DNA of 33,722 bases, taken from the NCBI RefSeq assembly GCF_001544215.1, contig NZ_BCQB01000032.1:1-33722 (forward strand). The letters run 5' to 3'. This document shows positions 8,471 through 18,067 of this stretch, piece by piece; the first letter of the stretch is position 1, and every line of letters begins with the position of its first letter. Below the pieces are notes generated by a model. It saw nothing but the letters and a program-made list of their open reading frames with translations. It ran no database searches and was not told the DNA's origin. Source of the DNA: Enterococcus durans NBRC 100479 = LMG 10746. Lineage in GTDB: Bacteria; Bacillota; Bacilli; Lactobacillales; Enterococcaceae. Made by a program: the position numbers and the translations under genes.

Positions 8471-9181
8471 TTAAACTTCTTTTGGTAGTTCATTATAAAA
8501 TGCTGCTTTTGTTGCAGAGATATAAGGATTCAACCATAGATAACCGATTCCAAATGTTAACATCGCTAAAATGTGCCAGCCGATAAAGGTAAGATCCAAC
8601 CAGAATAATTTTCCTTTATAGCCATCCATCAATTTACGACTTGCTGTGATCGTATCTAAGACGCCAGGTTTTTCTCCAGTATCTGTGACGATATCATAAT
8701 AGATAAAGTAACTTTGAGAATAAGAATAACTTTTGATGATCCCAGGAATAACCAAAAGTAATGCCCACAAGGTAATAAAGATTGATGTTAAAAGTGCTAA
8801 TAAAATGATCCCGCCGATGAACAAACCAGAAAATCCGCGAAAAGCATCTTTAAACGGTTCGATCTGTGTCTTAGTTCCACGTAAGAGATCTAAGTATGTC
8901 CAAGAGATCCCACTCATGAACAATGCACTGATGATAGAAGAGATGATCCCGCCACCACTACTTGCCCCACCACTGGTATTGTTTGCCGCCATATCTTGGA
9001 CCGCTGTAGGATCACTATAGAAATTGACAAATAGCAAAGCAGTAGGGACAGCAATGATAAGGATAATAGCAATGGCAATCAATGTTGGAATCAGATTCAA
9101 TAAGACTGCTTGCCCCCAACGACCTCTTAAACTGTCTTTTGCCTGTTGTTTCAGTTCTTTTGAAGATAACATATTTTTCAC
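8471..9181 (-). CDS. DUF975 family integral membrane protein
   Basis: Polytopic membrane protein of the DUF975 family, whose function is not established. The N-terminus SSKELKQQAKDSLRGRWGQA is the typical cytoplasmic lead, followed by a membrane helix (about 28-50), a Gly/Ser-rich stretch (NNTSGGASSGGG), and further helices at about 80-100, 118-150 and 195-220. The segment KSYSYSQSYFIYYDIVTDTG, then ASRKLMDGYKGKLFWLDLTFIGWH, is the conserved family core. The length of 236 residues is usual. The ATG has AAAAGAGGAGTG upstream. It is transcribed alone and converges on the P-type ATPase gene across a shared terminator. Confidence 0.85.
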   Translation of the reverse strand: MKNMLSSKELKQQAKDSLRGRWGQAVLLNLIPTLIAIAIILIIAVPTALLFVNFYSDPTAVQDMAANNTSGGASSGGGIISSIISALFMSGISWTYLDLLRGTKTQIEPFKDAFRGFSGLFIGGIILLALLTSIFITLWALLLVIPGIIKSYSYSQSYFIYYDIVTDTGEKPGVLDTITASRKLMDGYKGKLFWLDLTFIGWHILAMLTFGIGYLWLNPYISATKAAFYNELPKEV

Positions 9182-9305
9182 TCCTCTTTTAATTGATGTG
9201 AACAGTATAACAAAGAAGAACCATTTTGGCTTTTAAAAAAGTTAGGAGTTATTAAAAAAATTCAAAAAAGGGGTATTAAATAAAAATAGAATAAAGGAAG
9301 AGGTC

Positions 9306-9334
9306 TTGCAAAAAGTAGGTGAAACGATTATGAT
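9306..9334 (+). promoter_or_regulatory. Promoter for tgt
   Basis: TTGCAA (9306-9311), a 17-base spacer and TATGAT (9329-9334) lie 47 bases upstream of the tgt start, a good sigma-A match. Confidence 0.6.
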
Positions 9335-9381
9335 GGTGGGAGTTGTCATTGCGATTATTTTTAAAGAAAGTAGGGAATTGA

Positions 9382-10527
<1,146 letters not shown>

Positions 10528-10619
10528 TATTTTTATCTAAATTTATGTAAAAAACTAGTGTCTAGCAGGTTTTTCTGCTAAAGTTGAGTTTGTAGATACA
10601 TGTTAGCGAGGTGAAAAAA

Positions 10620-11021
10620 ATGGGCTCATTACCAATGTTAGTGATGTTCGTGGTTATTTTAGGAATGTGGTTTTTTATGTCACGCTCACAAAAGAAACAA
10701 CAACAAGAACGTCAAAGTTTGCTAGATAGTATGAAACAAGGCGATGAAGTAGTGACTATTGGCGGATTGCATGGTGTTGTTTCAGAAGTCGATAATGAAA
10801 AACGCACAGTTGTTTTAGACTGTGAAGGGATTTTCTTAGAGTACGATCGAGCAGCAATCAAGACGGTGAAACCTGGGACTGTCGTGGCAAACGATACTGT
10901 CGTTACACCAGTAGAAGAACCAGTTGAACCTAAAGATGCCGAAACAGCTGAAACAGTAGAAGTGAAAGAAGAAATCACTACCACTGTAGAAGAACCAGAG
11001 GACCACAAAGAAGTTAAATAA
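10620..11021 (+). CDS. yajC: Preprotein translocase accessory subunit YajC
   Basis: Small membrane protein that associates with the Sec translocon. Residues 1-18 (GSLPMLVMFVVILGMWFFM) are the single membrane helix, followed by the basic RSQKKQQQERQ stretch and the YajC core QGDEVVTIGGLHGVVSEVD. The C-terminal 40 or so residues are a very acidic Glu/Thr/Val-rich tail (for example TPVEEPVEPKDAETAETVEV), a low-complexity extension. The frame is open from a GTG at 10611, but that GTG lies inside the ribosome site GAGGTG, so the ATG at 10620 is the likely start. It sits downstream of tgt; secD/secF are not next to it here. Confidence 0.9.
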   Translation: MGSLPMLVMFVVILGMWFFMSRSQKKQQQERQSLLDSMKQGDEVVTIGGLHGVVSEVDNEKRTVVLDCEGIFLEYDRAAIKTVKPGTVVANDTVVTPVEEPVEPKDAETAETVEVKEEITTTVEEPEDHKEVK

Positions 11022-11069
11022 GCAGTTTCACAAAAAAATGTGAAAGAAGCACTTCGCCTTGAGTAAAAA

Positions 11070-11236
11070 GAGGTCAAGACAAAAGTCGTTTAGGTTTGAG
11101 AAATTGGAGAGAAAAACGAACAATATGCTTTTTTTTGTATTGTCCGTTTTTCTTGAAATTTCCGAAAAACCTGACTTTTGGACTTTCGTTTATTCGAGAT
11201 TCTGTAGCAAATCTGATGTTTAGATTTGTCTTATCG
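11070..11236 (+). repeat. Palindromic repeat copy A (type-1 unit plus tail)
   Basis: Positions 11076-11183 form a long imperfect inverted repeat: the left arm runs from GACAAAAGTC through AAAAACGAACAATA, and the right arm returns through TATTGTCCGTTTTT to CTGACTTTTGGAC. The core resembles a terminator. It is followed by the family tail (TTCTGTAGCAAATCTGAT at about 11200), which is more diverged here than in the other copies. It lies just after yajC. The 60-codon open frame inside it is a by-product of the repeat. Confidence 0.75.
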
Positions 11237-11272
11237 CTGAGGCGAGGCTTCTTAAATACAGCTTATTCGAGA

Positions 11273-11316
11273 GTGTAGGACGCAAGAGATCTTTTACTTG
11301 TGTCCTACGCTTTTTT
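11273..11316 (+). terminator. Terminator upstream of adhE, probably ending the tgt-yajC transcript
   Basis: GTAGGACGCAAG pairs with CTTGTGTCCTAC (one internal mismatch) over a 10-base loop and is followed by GC and six T's. Confidence 0.75.
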
Positions 11317-11447
11317 GTTAGAAAAAAACAAGTTTGTTAATAGTTGAATAAGAGTATTTTGTGGGAATGTATACATAGGAAGTTGAAAACATCTAATACA
11401 CCTCTCTTTTTTATTGAATTAATAGGAATTTATACGTATTTTTAAGA

Positions 11448-11465
11448 CTGTGAAAAAAATCACAA
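11448..11465. promoter_or_regulatory. Candidate Rex operator, upstream site
   Basis: CTGTGAAAAAAATCACAA agrees with the Rex consensus TTGTGAAWWWWTTCACAA at all but two positions. It ends 7 bases upstream of the adhE -35 box. Rex is the NADH/NAD+-sensing repressor that controls fermentation genes in Firmicutes. Confidence 0.65.
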
Positions 11466-11472
11466 AAAAGTG

Positions 11473-11501
11473 TTTACATAAGAAAAGTTTTATTGTATGA
11501 T
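11473..11501 (+). promoter_or_regulatory. Promoter for adhE
   Basis: TTTACA (11473-11478), a 17-base spacer and TATGAT (11496-11501), placed between the two Rex-like sites. The expected transcript start falls inside the downstream one. Confidence 0.7.
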
Positions 11502-11505
11502 GTGT

Positions 11506-11523
11506 ATGTGAAATAATTAACAA
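11506..11523. promoter_or_regulatory. Candidate Rex operator, downstream site
   Basis: ATGTGAAATAATTAACAA matches the Rex consensus with two mismatches and covers the predicted transcript start of adhE, an ideal place for repression. Confidence 0.65.
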
Positions 11524-11551
11524 ATAACCAGGACCTAGTAGGAGGACTATA

Positions 11552-14149
11552 ATGGCTAAAGTAATGGAAAAAGAACAATCAAAAACGATCGATGTCCAAG
11601 CAATGATCGATGAGTTAGCAACCAAAGCAAATGTCGCGTTAAAAGAAATGGAAAATTTTGATCAAGAAAAAGTGGACCATATCGTACATGAAATGGCAAT
11701 GGCAGCCTTAGACCAACATATGCCCCTTGCCAAAATGGCAGTTGAAGAAACAGGCCGTGGAATCTATGAAGATAAAGCAATAAAAAATATGTATGCTTCT
11801 GAATACATTTGGAACAATATCAAACATGACAAAACAGTGGGTGTCATCAACGAAGATACCCAAAAAGGATTGATTGAGATTGCTGAACCAGTTGGTGTCG
11901 TTTGTGGGGTAACACCGACAACGAATCCTACTTCAACGACAATCTTCAAATCGATGATCGCTTTGAAAACAAGAAATCCGATCGTATTCGCATTCCATCC
12001 AAGTGCTCAAAAGTCTTCTGCTGAAGCAGCACGTGTAGTACGTGATGCAGCGATTGCAGCTGGCGCGCCAGAAAATTGCATCCAATGGATCGAACATCCA
12101 TCAATTGATGCGACATCTGCGCTAATGAATCATCCGGGTATTGCAATTGTATTAGCAACTGGTGGAGCAGGCATGGTCAAATCAGCTTACTCAACAGGAA
12201 AACCAGCATTAGGCGTGGGACCTGGTAATGTACCTGCCTACATTGAAAAAACAGCAAAAATCAAACGTGCAGTAAATGATTTGATCGTTTCAAAAACATT
12301 TGACAACGGTATGATCTGTGCTTCTGAACAAGCAGTGATCGTTGACAAAGAAACTTATGCAGCTGTAAAAGCAGAATTCCAAGCACATCAAGTGTATTTC
12401 GTGAAACCTACAGAACTTTCACAATTAGAAGATGCAGTGATGAATGAAGGAAAATATGCAGTCAATCCAGCAATCGTTGGTCATTCTGCTGTAGAAATCG
12501 CAAAATTAGCAGGTATCAAAGTGCCTGAAGGAACAAAAATGTTAGTAGCGGAACTAGCAGGTGTTGGTGCAGATTATCCGTTATCTCGCGAAAAACTTTC
12601 ACCAGTCTTAGCAATGGTCAAAGCAAATAGTACGGAACACGCTTTTGAATTATGTGAAGGAATGCTTAATTTGGGCGGATTAGGACATACAGCAGTTATT
12701 CACTCAGAAGATGAAGATCTACATGTGAAATTCGGGTTACGTATGAAAGCTTGCCGTATCTTAGTGAATACACCATCAGCAGAAGGCGGAATCGGAAATA
12801 TTTACAATGAAATGATTCCATCTCTAACATTAGGCTGTGGTTCATATGGGAAGAACTCTGTATCTAGAAACGTCTCAGCGGTGAACTTAATCAATGTCAA
12901 AACTGTAGCGAAACGGAGAAATAATATGCAATGGTTCAAATTACCACCAAAAATCTTCTTTGAAAAGAACTCTTTGCTTTATTTAGAAAAAATGGAAAAT
13001 GTGGAACGCGTGATGATCGTTTGTGATCCAGGTATGGTTCAGTTTGGTTATTGCGATACGGTTCGAGAAGTATTGGCACGTCGTAAGAATGATGTGAAAA
13101 TCGAAGTCTTCTCAGATGTTGAACCAAACCCTTCAACAAATACCGTCTATGCGGGAACAAAACTAATGGCTGATTTCAAACCAGATACAGTGATCGCTTT
13201 AGGTGGCGGATCTGCAATGGATGCGGCTAAAGGCATGTGGATGTTCTATGAACACCCAGATACTTCTTTCTTTGGCGCAAAACAAAAATTCTTAGATATC
13301 CGTAAACGTACGTATAAAATCGATAAACCAGAAAAAACTCAATTTGTATGTATCCCGACAACTTCAGGAACGGGTTCAGAAGTGACACCATTTGCCGTTA
13401 TCACAGACAGTGAAACACATGTGAAATATCCATTAGCTGATTATGCATTGACACCAGATGTGGCAATCGTTGACCCGCAGTTTGTAATGTCAGTTCCAGC
13501 ATCAGTTACTGCAGATACAGGTATGGATGTGTTGACACATGCAATCGAATCTTATGTTTCAGTAATGGCCTCAGATTATACAAGAGGATTAAGTTTACAA
13601 GCAATCAAAATAGTCTTTGACTATTTAGAAAAATCAGTGAAAACACCAGATATGGAATCACGTGAAAAAATGCATAACGCTTCTACAATGGCTGGTATGG
13701 CGTTTGCGAATGCGTTCCTAGGTATTTGTCACTCAGTCGCACATAAAATCGGTGGAGAATATGGTATCCCACATGGTCGTACGAATGCGATCTTGTTACC
13801 ACATATCATCCGCTACAATGCAAAAGATCCACAAAAACATGCAATGTTCCCTAAATATGATTATTTCCGTGCAGATACAGATTATGCAGATATTGCAAAA
13901 TTCTTGGGTCTAAAAGGAAATACAACGGAAGAACTAGTGGAAGCATTAGCAACAGCTGTTTATGAATTAGGACAAGCTGTAGGAATCGATATGAATTTGA
14001 AAGCACAAGGTGTGACACAAGAAATATTAGATTCAACAGTTGATCGTATGGCAGAACTTGCATACGAAGATCAATGTACGACAGCAAATCCAAAAGAACC
14101 GTTGATCAGCGAATTGAAACAAATCATTGTTGATGCGTATAACGGGTAA
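11552..14149 (+). CDS. adhE: Bifunctional acetaldehyde-CoA/alcohol dehydrogenase AdhE
   Basis: Reduces acetyl-CoA to acetaldehyde and then to ethanol, regenerating two NAD+ during fermentation. Residues about 1-440 are the CoA-acylating aldehyde dehydrogenase domain, with GVTPTTNPTSTTIFKSM and the catalytic Cys256 in NGMICASEQ. A linker leads to the iron-dependent alcohol dehydrogenase domain (about 455-865) with GGGSAMDAAKGMW, PTTSGTGSEVTPFAVITD and the metal-binding AFLGICHSVAHKIGGEYGIP then HGRTNAILLPH. The 865-residue length is usual for AdhE, which forms long spirosome filaments. The start follows AGTAGGAGG. The gene stands alone between a terminator upstream and another downstream, and two Rex-like operators suggest redox control. 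Confidence 0.97.
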   Translation: MAKVMEKEQSKTIDVQAMIDELATKANVALKEMENFDQEKVDHIVHEMAMAALDQHMPLAKMAVEETGRGIYEDKAIKNMYASEYIWNNIKHDKTVGVINEDTQKGLIEIAEPVGVVCGVTPTTNPTSTTIFKSMIALKTRNPIVFAFHPSAQKSSAEAARVVRDAAIAAGAPENCIQWIEHPSIDATSALMNHPGIAIVLATGGAGMVKSAYSTGKPALGVGPGNVPAYIEKTAKIKRAVNDLIVSKTFDNGMICASEQAVIVDKETYAAVKAEFQAHQVYFVKPTELSQLEDAVMNEGKYAVNPAIVGHSAVEIAKLAGIKVPEGTKMLVAELAGVGADYPLSREKLSPVLAMVKANSTEHAFELCEGMLNLGGLGHTAVIHSEDEDLHVKFGLRMKACRILVNTPSAEGGIGNIYNEMIPSLTLGCGSYGKNSVSRNVSAVNLINVKTVAKRRNNMQWFKLPPKIFFEKNSLLYLEKMENVERVMIVCDPGMVQFGYCDTVREVLARRKNDVKIEVFSDVEPNPSTNTVYAGTKLMADFKPDTVIALGGGSAMDAAKGMWMFYEHPDTSFFGAKQKFLDIRKRTYKIDKPEKTQFVCIPTTSGTGSEVTPFAVITDSETHVKYPLADYALTPDVAIVDPQFVMSVPASVTADTGMDVLTHAIESYVSVMASDYTRGLSLQAIKIVFDYLEKSVKTPDMESREKMHNASTMAGMAFANAFLGICHSVAHKIGGEYGIPHGRTNAILLPHIIRYNAKDPQKHAMFPKYDYFRADTDYADIAKFLGLKGNTTEELVEALATAVYELGQAVGIDMNLKAQGVTQEILDSTVDRMAELAYEDQCTTANPKEPLISELKQIIVDAYNG

Positions 14150-14176
14150 TCAATAAGCAACCTAGTCAAATAAGAA

Positions 14177-14270
14177 AGTCTCTCAAATCAAAGGACGAAT
14201 CCGAATAGATATCAAGTTTCTTACCTGATTTCTATTATGGAAAACCGTTTCTCGATTGAGAGGCTTTTTT
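14177..14270 (+). terminator. Terminator after adhE
   Basis: AGTCTCTCAA pairs with TTGAGAGGCT across a long loop of roughly 70 bases, followed by six T's. The long loop is unusual but the closing stem is clean. Confidence 0.6.
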
Positions 14271-14404
14271 ATGTTTAGCACTGTCCTTACAATGAACGTT
14301 TTGCTATTTTCAATAAAGTTTTTTATAAGAAATAATAGTTTTAGAACACTGAGAACAGCATGCTAAACTAATAGTTACGATAGAAAATGAAAAGGAGAAA
14401 TAAT

Positions 14405-15970
14405 ATGGCTACAGAACCGAACTATGAAAAAATAAATGAAGACAAACGAAAAGCAGAACTTAGCAAAAGAGAGGATGAGTTAAAAAGGCTACAAAGTTCA
14501 GAGCAACAGTTGTCAAGATACGGTGATAGTAAAATGGATCGAATCCTATACTTGAGACAGGAGATAAAGGCACTTAGAAATCCTGATCAAAGTATATCGC
14601 ATAAGGCACTTCATGAAATAGAAGTCTCTAATTTAAAAGTAGAACGAACTATTTTAGAGAAGAAACTAGGTGGTAGGTATATTAATCCTAGTGAGGAAAC
14701 AAATTGGATAAAAAAACTGAATATTGTGAATAAAAAAATAAAAGGAATCGACAACCAATATCTATATTTAAGTGAACAGACACCAAAAGATGAAATTTCA
14801 AAAGGGATCAGCCAGCTACTAGCAAGTGGAAGGCAGAAAAGAGACTATTATGGTAATGAGAACCAAAAAACGGATAAACTACTTACAGAAATATCTAAGT
14901 GTCAAGGAAATGTATTGGAGAAATTATACAACCGATTAGATAATATCGTAACTGAGGGTCAGAAGAAATTACTTAAAGATGTAGATCAACTTATTGATAA
15001 TAATTTTATTGAAACAACTATTCCAGAGAAATCTTTTGAGAAAAATAAAACAGCCCAAAACATACTCAATAATGCAGAAAAATATAAGAAAAATTGTGTT
15101 GTAATGGTCAATAACTTTTACCAGCAAAACTATGTAGTAGCAGATGCACTAGAAGATTATGAAAAGAAGTTGAAGGGAAACAAAATGGCAAAGTCTGCTT
15201 CCGTTAAAGTAATAAAATTTGTGTCGAGACTTCAAAAAGTTGTTGAAGCAAGACAACAAACAAGCAAAGTAGAAATGCCAGATAAAAATGATCAAAAAAA
15301 AGACCAGACATTTTATCAGGAAGTGCCGATTCCTAGTGGGCAAGGAGCTACAAAAGATCAAGGAAGTTTTACACAAGCGTCAAATCAAAGTGTGAGTGGA
15401 CGGGTCAGTTTAGTATCTAATGAATTTGATGCTAGAGAAACCTCTACAGACGGGGTAAAAGAAGCCGTAGCCGTAAAAGTACCAGAGAACAAGGGAACAC
15501 CGACAGAAGTGAAGAAACAAGAGGCGCCTTCGAAGCAGAGTTATCCAAGGTATTCAACTGTTAACGGTCAGGTCGTTAAGGATGAAACAGGCATATCCAA
15601 AAATTACAAAGAAATATTCGTATTGAATAACGGTATCTCCATCATTAAGGAAGAACTTGGGAAAGCTATAACACAGCGAGAAGTATTCACAGATCGTGGA
15701 AAAACCCTTATAGGAAGGATACGTAATTTCTTTAGAAAAGGGACGATCAAACGGCTGGATAATACAATTAGTTCTTGCAAAGAAAAAATCGAAAGCAAGC
15801 AAAGTGAATTGGCACAACTCCAGAATCCAACAGATAAATCGAAGGAGAACCTACAGCAATCATTTGAGCAGGTAACAGATCGATCAAAAGAAGTAAGCAA
15901 AGATAAAAGCAGCCACAAACCACAAGCGAAGTCTCGAACCAAGAAAGAAGTAGTAACAGAATTGGCATAA
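14405..15970 (+). CDS. Coiled-coil-rich protein of unknown function, 521 residues
   Basis: Not recognised. The start is the ATG at 14405: an AAAGGAG sequence that forms part of the frame's earlier ATG at 14387 is its ribosome site. There is no signal peptide or membrane helix. Residues about 8-60 are a heptad-rich Lys/Glu coiled coil (KRKAELSKREDELKRLQSSE). A second helical region spans about 85-290. Residues about 295-410 are a Gln/Ser/Thr/Pro-rich low-complexity linker (KQEAPSKQSYPRYS). The last 120 residues are helical again, with a basic amphipathic stretch (GKTLIGRIRNFFRKGTIKRLD) and a Lys/Ser-rich tail. The overall plan (coiled coil, disordered middle, helical end) is shared with the broken gene at 16.6-18.2 kb. 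The AGA/ATA-rich codon use and AT-rich flanks differ from neighbouring core genes, suggesting acquired DNA. Confidence 0.75.
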   Translation: MATEPNYEKINEDKRKAELSKREDELKRLQSSEQQLSRYGDSKMDRILYLRQEIKALRNPDQSISHKALHEIEVSNLKVERTILEKKLGGRYINPSEETNWIKKLNIVNKKIKGIDNQYLYLSEQTPKDEISKGISQLLASGRQKRDYYGNENQKTDKLLTEISKCQGNVLEKLYNRLDNIVTEGQKKLLKDVDQLIDNNFIETTIPEKSFEKNKTAQNILNNAEKYKKNCVVMVNNFYQQNYVVADALEDYEKKLKGNKMAKSASVKVIKFVSRLQKVVEARQQTSKVEMPDKNDQKKDQTFYQEVPIPSGQGATKDQGSFTQASNQSVSGRVSLVSNEFDARETSTDGVKEAVAVKVPENKGTPTEVKKQEAPSKQSYPRYSTVNGQVVKDETGISKNYKEIFVLNNGISIIKEELGKAITQREVFTDRGKTLIGRIRNFFRKGTIKRLDNTISSCKEKIESKQSELAQLQNPTDKSKENLQQSFEQVTDRSKEVSKDKSSHKPQAKSRTKKEVVTELA

Positions 15971-16046
15971 CTAGTGGATCTCTAGCTGATCTAAAATGCA
16001 AGAGTCGTAGCCATACATATAATGTAATAGAACAAAACTTTAGAAA

Positions 16047-16166
16047 GGTCGGGAGGTGTCTTACTCCGAGAATAAGAAGAAATTCACAGAAATTGCTTTT
16101 CTGATTTTTGTAAATTTTGGTTTGTTTTTCGGAAGAGTTACGCTTCTACTATCTTCCTTTATTCAT
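16047..16166 (+). repeat. Degenerate palindromic repeat, type 2
   Basis: The left half (GTCTTACTCCGAGAATAAGAAG) and right half (ending GGAAGAGTTACGCTTCTAC) fold on each other as in the intact type-2 units, but with more mismatches. It appears to be an older copy beside the intact pair at 16176-16464. Confidence 0.55.
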
Positions 16167-16175
16167 ATTTAGAAT

Positions 16176-16300
16176 GAGGTCGAGACAAAAGTCGTTTAGG
16201 TTTGAGAAATTGTAGAGAAAAACGAACAATACGTTTTTTGTATTGCTCGTTTTTTTTTTGAGATTTCCGAAAAAACTGACTTTTGGACACCGTTTATTTG
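16176..16300 (+). repeat. Palindromic repeat copy B, type-1 unit
   Basis: The arms run from GAGACAAAAGTCGTTTAGG inward to ACGAACAATACG and back out through GTATTGCTCGT to ACTGACTTTTGGAC. It is almost the same as the unit at 29428-29550 and is followed directly by a type-2 unit. Confidence 0.8.
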
Positions 16301-16464
16301 AGAGAGGCTGGGACAGAAGTGTTTAACTCCGAGAAATAAGAAGAAATGAACGAAAATTGCTTTTCAAATTTTTGTGAATTTCGGCTTATTTCCGAAGGAG
16401 TTGCTTCTGCTCCCGTCGTTTATTCGAGAGTCTGTAGCAAACCTGATTTTTAGATTTGTCCCAC
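16301..16464 (+). repeat. Palindromic repeat copy B, type-2 unit with tail
   Basis: GGCTGGGACAGAAGTGTTTA, AACTCCGAGAAATAAG and GAAAATTG on the left pair with AAATTTTTGTG, GGCTTATTTCCGAAGGAGTT and GCTTCTGCTCCC on the right. The tail GAGTCTGTAGCAAACCTGAT then leads to TTTGTCCCAC, which can also pair with the opening GGGACAG. Confidence 0.8.
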
Positions 16465-16566
16465 ATTCATTCTTCTTTCTATAGAAGAATTACTGAGTTT
16501 TTGTTACGAGAAAATCATGAGGAAAACCTCAAAATCATCTGTGGAAACTGTATTTTTTGTTATCGG

Positions 16567-16616
16567 TAAATATCGTTCAAGCAATACAAAGATTCCATAG
16601 TAAGATAAATATCGTT
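16567..16616 (+). repeat. Short direct repeat upstream of the broken coiled-coil gene
   Basis: TAAATATCGTT occurs at 16567-16577 and again at 16606-16616, 39 bases apart start to start, ending 25 bases before the putative start at 16641. It could be a paired operator. Confidence 0.35.
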
Positions 16617-16640
16617 AGTAAATTATAAGGAGGAATGGGC

Positions 16641-16679
16641 ATGTATGATTTGGCAGAGGAAAAAATAAAAAAAGAATGA
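16641..16679 (+). pseudogene. Detached 5' end of the second coiled-coil gene (12 codons)
   Basis: An excellent AAGGAGG site is followed by ATG and the codons for MYDLAEEKIKKE, then TGA. The TGA overlaps the ATG of the main frame (ATGA). A run of seven A's at 16667-16673 includes the heptamer A AAA AAA in this frame. A one-base backward slip there would join MYDLAEEKIKK directly to the main frame as ...KKRMKEMVSEIKDL. It could be a true frameshift mutation, a programmed or polymerase slip, or a leader peptide coupled to the main frame. Confidence 0.5.
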
Positions 16680-18067
16680 AAGAAATGGTATCTGAAATAA
16701 AGGATCTAAAGAAAGAAAAAGAAAAACTACAGGTAGAATTGGATACCTTAGCACGAACGAACCAATTAGTAGGGGCTGGCGAATATGAGAAACACCAAAA
16801 ATTGACTATTGAAATCAGTCAGTTAGAAGAGATGCTAAAAAAAATGCAGAGTAAAGATGCACTAATGAGACATGAGACTTTTTACTCTATATTGGAAAAA
16901 GAAAAACAGTCTGAAATAGAAGCATTCCAAGTAACCGCAAATACAAATGATCCACTGACAAGAGAATATGGAAAAAAGAGACTGGCGGAAATAAATAAGG
17001 AACTAATTGAATTAAAAAAGTTTTTTAGTTATATCGATTTTCTAAAAGAAAAGAAACACAATCTTGAGATCATGGCAGTTGAGATAAAAGGTATGAATCG
17101 ATTGAAAAAAGAACTGAGTTCTAACTATCAAGCAGTATTGGATCTGTCCATAGTCGAATTATCTGATAGAGAACTCTCGCAAACGATTGTGAATGTAAGA
17201 AAAGAAAGCCCGCAAATACTAGATAAAATGATAGCGCTTAACTCTAAGATGGACGGCCTTAAAATTGAGGGGCTTGTCCCACTATCCAATTCAAAACTGC
17301 GAGAAAAACAGTCTGAAAATCCTGTAGAGAAAACACGAGAGGACGGTATCAATGAGATTAAAATGTATAAGAAAGAGTGTTGGATCGCCCAAAATAATCA
17401 TGCAAAATATTATTCTTTTTTAGTTTCGCTTACTGCAGAGTATAAACAAATGGAGACTAAAAAAATGAGTATCTCTGAAAAAAATAGACAGACAGCGATC
17501 GTGAAGAGAGTCATACATAATCTTAAGAGTGCTGGCGAACGTAAAAGAGATCTTATAGATTATCCATTCTATTTACCCAACATAGAGACATCCAATCCTG
17601 CTCTCACTGATTTTAAACAAATAGTAGAGGATTATGACCACAATAAATTAGGTGTAAATAAAGAGAGTGACTTATCTACAAGGTTATCGATTATTTCTGA
17701 GGGATCATATGAAAGTGTAAGAGTTTTCGAAAATCAAGGATCGACGACTAGCGAAATTCGTTCAGCTGACAGTCAGATAGCCAGTGGTTCCGATTTTGAA
17801 AAAGATATGAGTACAAAAAGATCTGAATTTGAAAAGAATGAGAAGAGTATCGCCCTTTCAGGAATAGAGAAGTCACAACAACATATGGATGATCATAAGG
17901 AAGGTTCTAACTATGATGCAGTGGACAGTCAGTCCATTATTCTTGAAACTGATCTTAATGAAATTCGGGAACTAACCAAGCAAAAATTGGGAGAAATGAC
18001 GGATAAGATAAACAATTTTTCTCATATGCTGAAAGTAGTAGAAGAATGCAAGCAAACTGTTGCTTAA
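16676..18067 (+). CDS. Coiled-coil-rich protein of unknown function, probably frameshifted at both ends
   Basis: Main open frame of the second unknown gene, 463 residues. Residues 1-75 are a strong Lys/Glu heptad coiled coil (DLKKEKEKLQVELDTLA). Further helical segments run to about residue 325, then a Ser/Glu/Asp-rich low-complexity stretch (STTSEIRSADSQIASGSDFE) and a final helix (TKQKLGEMTDKINNFSHML). It has no signal peptide or membrane helix. The frame's own ATG lacks a ribosome site; the good site belongs to the 12-codon piece at 16641. Its stop at 18065 interrupts a helix that continues in another frame at 18042-18224. Both outer pieces are in the same frame as each other, so the ancestor was probably one protein of about 527 residues. 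The plan resembles the gene at 14405. Function unknown. Confidence 0.65.
   Translation: MKEMVSEIKDLKKEKEKLQVELDTLARTNQLVGAGEYEKHQKLTIEISQLEEMLKKMQSKDALMRHETFYSILEKEKQSEIEAFQVTANTNDPLTREYGKKRLAEINKELIELKKFFSYIDFLKEKKHNLEIMAVEIKGMNRLKKELSSNYQAVLDLSIVELSDRELSQTIVNVRKESPQILDKMIALNSKMDGLKIEGLVPLSNSKLREKQSENPVEKTREDGINEIKMYKKECWIAQNNHAKYYSFLVSLTAEYKQMETKKMSISEKNRQTAIVKRVIHNLKSAGERKRDLIDYPFYLPNIETSNPALTDFKQIVEDYDHNKLGVNKESDLSTRLSIISEGSYESVRVFENQGSTTSEIRSADSQIASGSDFEKDMSTKRSEFEKNEKSIALSGIEKSQQHMDDHKEGSNYDAVDSQSIILETDLNEIRELTKQKLGEMTDKINNFSHMLKVVEECKQTVA

Noticed and set aside
10712-11077. A 121-codon minus-strand frame
   Set aside because: It is the antisense shadow of yajC, rich in Ser/Thr because of the acidic tail codons, without a ribosome site.
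11096-11278. A 60-codon plus-strand frame after yajC
   Set aside because: It lies wholly inside palindromic repeat copy A; the same peptide (KFPKNLTFG) recurs in the repeat at 29.5 kb, so it is a by-product of the repeat.
16047-16464. A CRISPR array or tandem spacer repeat
   Set aside because: The repeats are long, imperfect, palindromic and of two types, without regular spacers or cas genes nearby.
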